The notes under the pieces were generated by a model. The model saw nothing but the letters and a program-made list of their open reading frames with translations, did not search any database and was not told the origin of the DNA. From positions 1 to 23,567 of the forward strand of contig JABCPU010000857.1 of NCBI GenBank assembly GCA_016800925.1: DNA of 23,567 nt. Direction: 5' to 3'. The position numbers and the translations under genes are program-made. This document shows positions 18,646-23,567 of the stretch, in pieces. How positions within the stretch are numbered: position 1 is the stretch's first letter; every line of letters starts with the position of its first letter. The DNA is from Suillus spraguei (Eukaryota; Basidiomycota; Agaricomycetes; Boletales; Suillaceae).

Positions 18646-20018
18646 TGTTAGCGACCTAGCCAGGCGCTAATGAACTTGAGTGGTATCTGCGACAAGCGCT
18701 CTATCAAGAGTAGCGGCCCATGCATATCAGTCTCCTAGTGCGGAGTGCACTAGTTGCATTGGTCGGAGGTAGGTACTATGCACTGTCTCATGACCTATGT
18801 CACAGAGACGAGGTTCTTGACGACAATCAAAGACGTAGAAGCGATGAGCTTCTACAAAGTTCGAATAGTGACAATAAGCTTATGAAAAGCTTATCGAAAG
18901 AAGTTCAGGGTCAAAGATCAAGTAGATTCAAGTTAAAGAAGTACAAAGGCTATCTGCGCGTATTTACATGTAAGATTGAAGCGGAGCACGAATACTCAAG
19001 TATCGCTAGATTAAGTATGAAGTCAGATAGCCAATAGGAAGACGCATGCTCACAGATGAGTCAGAGGCATATGAACCAATGAATGCATGCATGTGCAAAA
19101 GGGAGTCATAGGTGCAGAGCTGAAGGTATAAAGGGTACAAGCTGTTACAGTTGTATGTGCCCCTATTCATTCTCTCTTTGTTACTTACTTGTACATATAT
19201 CATGTCACATGACTCTGACTCATATGCTCAATGCATCTGTACTATAGTTGCCTTCCTTATTTGGATACGCACTTACTTTCCCACGCCTCTCTTGGTCCGT
19301 GCGCACATATTGTCTATTTAAGCACGTTGTACTTGTAGTAGATTCTTTACTTTAATCTTACTGGGTTTTACCTGGAACTTCCTTCGCTTAGGTCTCCAAC
19401 CTAAGTTGTCCTTGAATCATCTCTAAGTCTAAGCACTCCTTAGTCTTAGTCTCTATTCTCGTAAAGAACCTTTTGGACTTATCCATAAGGCCAGACCCTT
19501 GATCGTACTCGGAAACGCGTTCCTTGTACTTTCACCTTGTCCTCTTTTGGGCATTGTAAGAAGCTCCCAGCAGACCGTCTGTGTCTTTTCACTGTCGCTG
19601 GTGACGCCACCCCAGTTTGTAACAGTACAAGCCAATGAGGCAATGCACGAGTCATAGGTAAATGCAAAGGAAAAGATAAAAGGAAATACAACACCAGACG
19701 TAGTCCTTGAGCCAGAGGGCTGTTTGTGTGAACCAGGGGATAGCGCGTGTTGAAGCGCAGGGGAAGGCGTTGAACGTGACAGTGGCATTTGAGACGCAAG
19801 AAGCATGGGAGCGCGAAGAGCATACATGAGCGCGAGGGGTACCAGAAGAGTGTGCATTTAGCAATGATGGAGGAGGCAAGCATAGGCGAGGTAGGGAGTA
19901 ACGATGGCAAGCCAGACGAGGTAGTGGAGGATGATGGAGGCCTCATCAGGATGAGAGTAGATGGTGACGCATAGGAGGGAAAATGATAGTAGGGGCACAA
20001 GAAGGTGTTCTTGTAACA
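18646..20018. repeat. Solo LTR of a second family (883 bp without its own insert)
   Basis: The insert starts TGTTAGCGACC and ends TTCTTGTAACA, with TGTTA/TAACA inverted ends and the 5-bp duplication GCTAG. On the minus strand, joining its two sides gives D-N-E-Q-L-A followed by G-W-L-K-G in one frame, so the boundaries are exact. Apart from the ends it is unlike the 475-bp LTR family. It contains no credible coding frame. Short inverted repeats lie at 18835-18855 (gtagaagc/gcttctac). A solo LTR left by recombination is the simplest reading. A small non-autonomous element is possible. Confidence 0.8.
19143..19624 (+). repeat. Solo LTR of the chromovirus family, nested (482 bp)
   Basis: It runs from TGTTACAGTTG to CAGTTTGTAACA and keeps the TATA-like ctatttaag and the actttaatctt block. 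It is flanked on both sides by the 8 bases gtacaagc (19135-19142 and 19625-19632), longer than the 5 bp usual for Ty3/gypsy elements. It lies inside the 883-bp LTR and so inserted later. Confidence 0.93.
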
Positions 20019-20023
20019 GCTAG
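20019..20023 (+). repeat. Target-site duplication GCTAG, right copy
   Basis: This is the right-hand partner of 18641-18645, directly after the GTAACA end of the inserted LTR. Confidence 0.85.
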
Positions 20024-20993
20024 TTGTTCATTGTCAAGTTCCACTATCAGGCTTCCATTGCAGAGCCACTGGACTGTGCGGACTGCACCTGTGGGGGTTC
20101 CCTCGCCACATATCTCAAAAAGGGTATCAGAGATGCACTTAGCAATGGTGGCATTGGTGGCTTCTGCCGGAAAGAGAGAGTGGCCTGGTGTTGGGTCAAG
20201 CAGTATCTGTTTGGCTCGAGAGATGCTCTGGCTACCGCTTGGTCAATGGATGGGGGAAGATTGGCAGCCGCTACTGAGCTGTAGGTGGGGAAGGCTGGAG
20301 GTGTGGCTGTTGGCTGCGTGATAACTGGTGGGGTTGGGAGAGCTGAGTTGTGAGGTTGTTGAGACGATCTTGAGTGAATTCGGGGGATGGCATGAGAAGC
20401 TTGTATGAGTTGTTGCAGTCCTCAATGGACTTGTATAGGGTGTCCACCGCATCCTCAATGTGTTCAGCTGCAGTCTTAAAATCATTCTTGTCTTCCTCTT
20501 TTTCCTGTTCCATTGCATCATGAAGTTGCTTTGAATGTGCAGTGTTCCTTTCAAGGTTTCTGCAGTGGTGTGTATGGAGGCTACTTGAGGGTGATTGCTG
20601 CTATGACATTGTTCATGATGTGGTCGAGAGGGAGTATGTGAGTTGTTCGGCTGCAGCTTTAGCGACAACATCTGCTATTTCCAAGGCAGCTTGCTGTTTG
20701 AGAATGAAGGCTACAGCTCTGATGGCATTGGTGACGGCAAGTGGGATGGTTTGGCCATTTGGGTGACTTGGAACAGGATGTCTGCCAGGTGGAGCAGGAT
20801 ATAGGTTCATCAGCCTGGCAAAGGAGAACACTAGTGAGATACTTCTCGGCCGAGCTCAGACTCGTGACTGCTCCTGTAGCGCCTCAATATTGTCCTGCAA
20901 CATCTGATTCCTTTGGGCAGTGTGGGTACGATTAGTTGTGTGAGGTAGTGTAGTTGGTTGGTTCTTTTTCTCTGGCACTTTAATGGGCACCAT
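20024..20993 (-). pseudogene. LINE ORF1, N-terminal part
   Basis: A start ATG at 20991-20993 opens 45 codons (M-V-P-I-K-V-P-E-K-K, then 'RNQMLQDNIEALQEQ', a likely coiled coil) up to TGA at 20856-20858. Reading then goes on in the same frame through 'PLAVTNAIRAVAFILKQQAALEIADVVAKAAAEQLT', and after frame changes through 'DAMEQEKEEDKNDFKTAAEHIEDAVDTLYKS' and 'CNGSLIVELDNEQLA' at the insertion border. Long helices followed by zinc knuckles fit a LINE ORF1 RNA-binding protein that forms trimers or larger assemblies. The protein continues at 18645 beyond the inserted LTR. Confidence 0.75.
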
Positions 20994-21180
20994 AGGCTGT
21001 GGGGTTAGTATCTAGGATTTGTTTTTTGTGTTTTTTATTGGTTTTCAAGATAAAGCTGGGTCAGTTGGTGACGCCATTGGGCACGATGTCCTGGTGTGGT
21101 GTCCGGGGTCCTGATTCGGGGTGCCACTTAGTGTGGGACTAAGAGGCGATTCCTTCGCGCTTGAGGCTGCAGATCATATG
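20994..21180 (-). other. Probable LINE 5' untranslated leader
   Basis: This is the stretch before the ORF1 ATG on the minus strand, with no frame. It holds A-rich DNA near the start codon and a small inverted repeat (cttagt/actaag) near 21127-21143. Its right border is not marked by a duplication I can see, so the exact start of the LINE is uncertain. Confidence 0.4.
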
Positions 21181-21801
21181 TCAGTGAAGGTCATTTAAAG
21201 ATGGAAACATAAGTACGCACAGGATAGCATTAATGGAAGTACTGCCGATGTCGAAGAAGTTATCACTCAGCATATATCTTGGTGAGCCGCTTTCTCTGTC
21301 CTGGTGGATAGGGCGACAAAGTAAACACGTGCCTGATAGCTTACCGAGAGTGGCCTTCTCCATCTGGTTCACAGGGATGATGCGAGGTGGCAGGGCGATC
21401 ATCTTCACAGAGATATACCACAGGGCCCAGTGCGTGGCGAAAAGCTTTGTAGAGGCATCTGCTCTATCGAGATCAAAAGTTGGCGAGTAGAAGATAATGA
21501 AGTCTTCGGTCTCTTGGTCAGGAATGCGGTAGGAAGCAACAGTGAGGAATGAGTACGTGACCCCGTATGTGGTCTGCAGGTAGGTTTCGAGATCAGTGAT
21601 ACTATGAAACACTACGGTATCCTTGATATGACTGCTGAGCCATTCTTGTCGCTCGATGATGCCAATATGGTTAGTGTGGTACCAGCCGCCTTCAACAAAG
21701 CTAGACGATGTAGCCCCGATGATGTTGTAATAACTTATTTTGTAAAATGCCCATCAGTGAATTGAGAAGTCCTTGATATTGTACCCGTGGAACTTACAGA
21801 A
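21181..21801 (-). CDS. Hypothetical protein fragment, possibly with one intron
   Basis: An open minus-strand frame of about 190 codons runs from a TGA near 21760 to the TGA at 21181 without a good ATG. It reads '..SSSFVEGGWYHTNHIGIIE', 'FHSITDLETYLQTTYGVTY', 'DFIIFYSPTFDLDRADAST', 'THWALWYISVKMIALPPRI' and ends 'MFPSLNDLH'. I do not recognise the family, and no signal peptide or membrane segment stands out. A likely 64-base intron precedes it (donor ctGTAAGT near 21801, branch-like ctgat, acceptor aaataag near 21738), so an earlier exon may exist near 21800-21830. Host-like codon use and lack of internal breaks set it apart from its transposon neighbours. The LINE begins directly after its stop. 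Confidence 0.45.
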
Positions 21802-22795
21802 TGTGATATAAATTAGTGATGTTCCGGTCCGGTTTGGGCTCAAAGCCCCGGCTTAGGCTCGGCCTAAAGTGGAGTAGCGGAATCAGTTTCACCATGCAGA
21901 AAGTATGAAAGCCCGGGAGGGACCTCTAGCACTCTTGTCTGTGTATTTGTGTTTACTAATTCATACCTATATTGAACATGACATTGCGGTGAATGTTATG
22001 TAAGTCAATACGCACGTCAAATCCATGTACGATCACAATAATGCATATGTCAATAATACTGAAGTTTACCTGCTAGTACCGCAACGGTTCACGGCGACCA
22101 ATTTAGGATCTTCGCGGACGCATGTGAGGAACTTCTACTTCATCACCGCAAGATCCTCCAAGAGAATCACTCCGAGTCTTCCAGTCCATTCTCCTTTTTT
22201 GCTGCTCACAGATGACGAAGCTTCGCTCCTCAAATCTCTAGCATCAGCAAAGACTGCACTCCAAAATCTTGGTACGCCGCGGACATGCGATGATCAATCA
22301 CTAATCTCTCCTACATTGACGACAGACGTTCCTTGTCGAACGTTGTATCCCTTATTCTGCCAAGGTTTTCCAACGTACGCGTAGCGAATGTCACTCAATC
22401 TTGCAGTTGCGTTGCTGGACGCTGATGGCCCTTCAAAGCTTCAAGCTCAAGTATTATACTGAGTCCATGTTGAAATTGTAGCTTATTCGATTTCTTTATT
22501 GACGTTTTTCAGGTGGTCTTGTACATGTACATGTCCATTCCGACCATATTGATCTACACGCTTGCCCACTCCTCATTTTAGTGATGATCATGAGAATATT
22601 CACCACCAAGTCCAACGAACAAGTTCGCACACATTTGTTTCGCAGCAAACTGAATTCGGTTTCTCAATGTCTGTTGTGGTTCTAGTGTTACATAGTGTGA
22701 GTCAAACATGTACATATTTGCGCTAACGCCGAATCTTGTGGTTCGCTTTCCTCTATCACATCAATCAAGCTCATTCCACCTTAGACCAACGAGAA
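21802..22795. other. No gene assigned
   Basis: 21820-21880 is a GC-rich piece with short inverted words (gggctcaaagcccc; ggcttaggctcggcc). A plus-strand frame at 22025-22384 (119 codons, containing 'LLLTDDEASLLKSLASAKTAL') has no recognised domain and the overlapping frame is equally plausible, so I do not call it. 22385-22795 is AT-rich with no motif. Earlier exons of the aldehyde dehydrogenase to the right would be expected here, but I cannot see them. Confidence 0.4.
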
Positions 22796-23567
22796 AAACT
22801 AGCTCGTACCAAACATGAACCTATAGGTGTTGTGGTAAGAGTTTTTCTCAATGTTATTTGAATATGATCTCAGTTCATGCCCTGGGTCAAATTACTCCAT
22901 GGAATGTTTCGAGTGAGCGGATTCAAAGAGCACGCCGGACTAAAGCTTACATTGACTAATGTCTTCTCTTTCTCTCAAGATCGCTTCTGCGCTGACACCG
23001 GCAACATATCGTCTTGAAGTCTTCTGAACTTACGCCGCTTTCTGCTCTTCTCATCTGTACTCTGATCGAGGAGGCAGGCTTTCCTCCAGGTGTCATCATC
23101 GTGAACGGATATAGTTCAACACCAGGGCAAACAATCTCTGAGCACCCTCTTATCGAAAAGTAGCATTCGCTGGTAGTGCTTTGACGGGACGGGAGATCAT
23201 GGGCTATTCGTGGTATCTAGTATGTTGCCTCCTTTGCATGACTTATGCTAATTCTCATCGTCGTTGTGGCGTTAATCACGGCCAGAATTTTTCTGCAGGC
23301 TCTCGTATCTTTGTTCAAGGGGGGATATACGACAAGTTCTTGGACCACTTCACAGAGCAGACATGCGCGATCGAGGTTGGCGATCCCTTTTTACCCCACA
23401 CGTACGAAGAGCCACAGGTGTCCAAGACTCAATTCCAGGTTCGTTTATCCCAATTTTATTATAAACGTACTTTGACGCCTGTAAAGCGCAGCATGGAATA
23501 CATAACCTCTGGCAGGAACGATGGTGCTACAGTACACCTTGGTGGCAAGCAGATTCTCCAAGAGCGT
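22796..23567 (+). pseudogene. Aldehyde dehydrogenase pseudogene, 3' side beyond window
   Basis: NAD(P)-dependent aldehyde dehydrogenases oxidise aldehydes to acids. Family landmarks in order are 'KLARTKHEPIGVV' (22796-22834), intron-like DNA, 'GQITPWN' (22885-22905), intron-like DNA ending ctcaag (about 22981), '[15 protein letters not shown]', '[15 protein letters not shown]', '[12 protein letters not shown]', 'AFAGSALTGREIM' (to 23201), then 'GQNFSAGSRIFVQGGIYDKF', 'EVGDPF' and 'EPQVSKTQF', a 48-base intron (23439-23486), and 'MEYITSGRNDGATVHLGGK'. Damage: one-base losses near 23007 and 23155, no ELGGKS block (catalytic Glu), and the catalytic Cys codon replaced by TTT (Phe) at 23289-23291. 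The N-terminal third was not found. It is dead as an enzyme. Confidence 0.85.

Larger units (their letters stand above)
16641..21180 (-). mobile_element. Non-LTR (LINE) retrotransposon remnant, 3' part missing
   Basis: On the minus strand, from right to left, there is a short untranslated leader, ORF1 (Gag-like with three zinc knuckles) from 20993, and ORF2 with an APE-type endonuclease that breaks off at 16641 against the LTR of copy 2. No RT domain occurs anywhere in the window on this strand. ORF1 is interrupted by another LTR at 18646-20018. The layout (coiled-coil ORF1 N-terminus, knuckles 'CTKCQKFEH', 'CGTCSGCH' and 'CVNCKSQNHTSWSRKCP', then an endonuclease) is that of LINEs common in basidiomycetes, of the Tad1/I-like broad type. 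The right end is approximate. Confidence 0.85.

Noticed and set aside
23245..23475. 76-codon plus-strand frame with hydrophobic start
   Set aside because: It overlaps the aldehyde dehydrogenase relic in another frame. The GQN..AGSRIFVQ reading has family support.

Overview
The window looks like a transposon graveyard from a filamentous fungus, most likely a basidiomycete (Agaricomycetes is my best guess). The reasons are a Ty3/gypsy chromovirus family with a C-terminal chromodomain, a non-LTR (LINE) element with three CCHC knuckles in ORF1, and short 45-65 nt introns with GTAAGT-type donors in the two host-like gene fragments at the right. No intact host gene and no RNA gene was found.

Layout. 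1-6750 is a badly decayed copy of the chromovirus ('copy 1', left end outside the window). It holds the Gag C-terminus, protease, RT/RNase H, integrase, chromodomain, an extra third ORF and the 3' LTR, and a solo LTR of the same family interrupts its pol gene (1586-2005). 6751-7555 is a tandem array of about five units of 158-172 bp into which copy 1 seems to have inserted. 7556-9041 is non-coding DNA with an imperfect hairpin and a cluster of a GCGGTAA motif. 9042-16640 is a full-length second copy ('copy 2') with both LTRs, TATA box, a Tf1-like self-priming site, open gag and protease/linker reading frames, a pol gene broken by many single-base indels, a chromodomain, the extra ORF3 and a polypurine tract. 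16641 to about 21180 is a minus-strand LINE that keeps its 5' end, ORF1 and the endonuclease part of ORF2 but stops dead at the LTR of copy 2, so it has no RT. Its ORF1 is split by a different LTR (18646-20018, 5-bp target duplication), which is itself split by a solo LTR of the first family (19143-19624). About 21181-21800 is a minus-strand hypothetical gene fragment. 22796-23567 is an aldehyde dehydrogenase pseudogene running off the right edge.

How the parts relate. In the chromovirus, Gag would package the RNA, and Pol (protease, RT, RNase H, integrase) would copy and insert it, with the chromodomain probably directing insertion to marked chromatin. Priming is inferred to come from the 5' end of the transcript itself. 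The extra ORF3, with its own ATG, a helical region and two C-terminal zinc knuckles, is not explained by the canonical gag-pol plan. Ten of twelve codon differences between the two copies in a sampled 30-codon stretch are silent, which suggests it was under protein-level selection. It is the best candidate here for something undescribed. The insertion order at right is LINE first, then the 883-bp LTR, then the 482-bp solo LTR.
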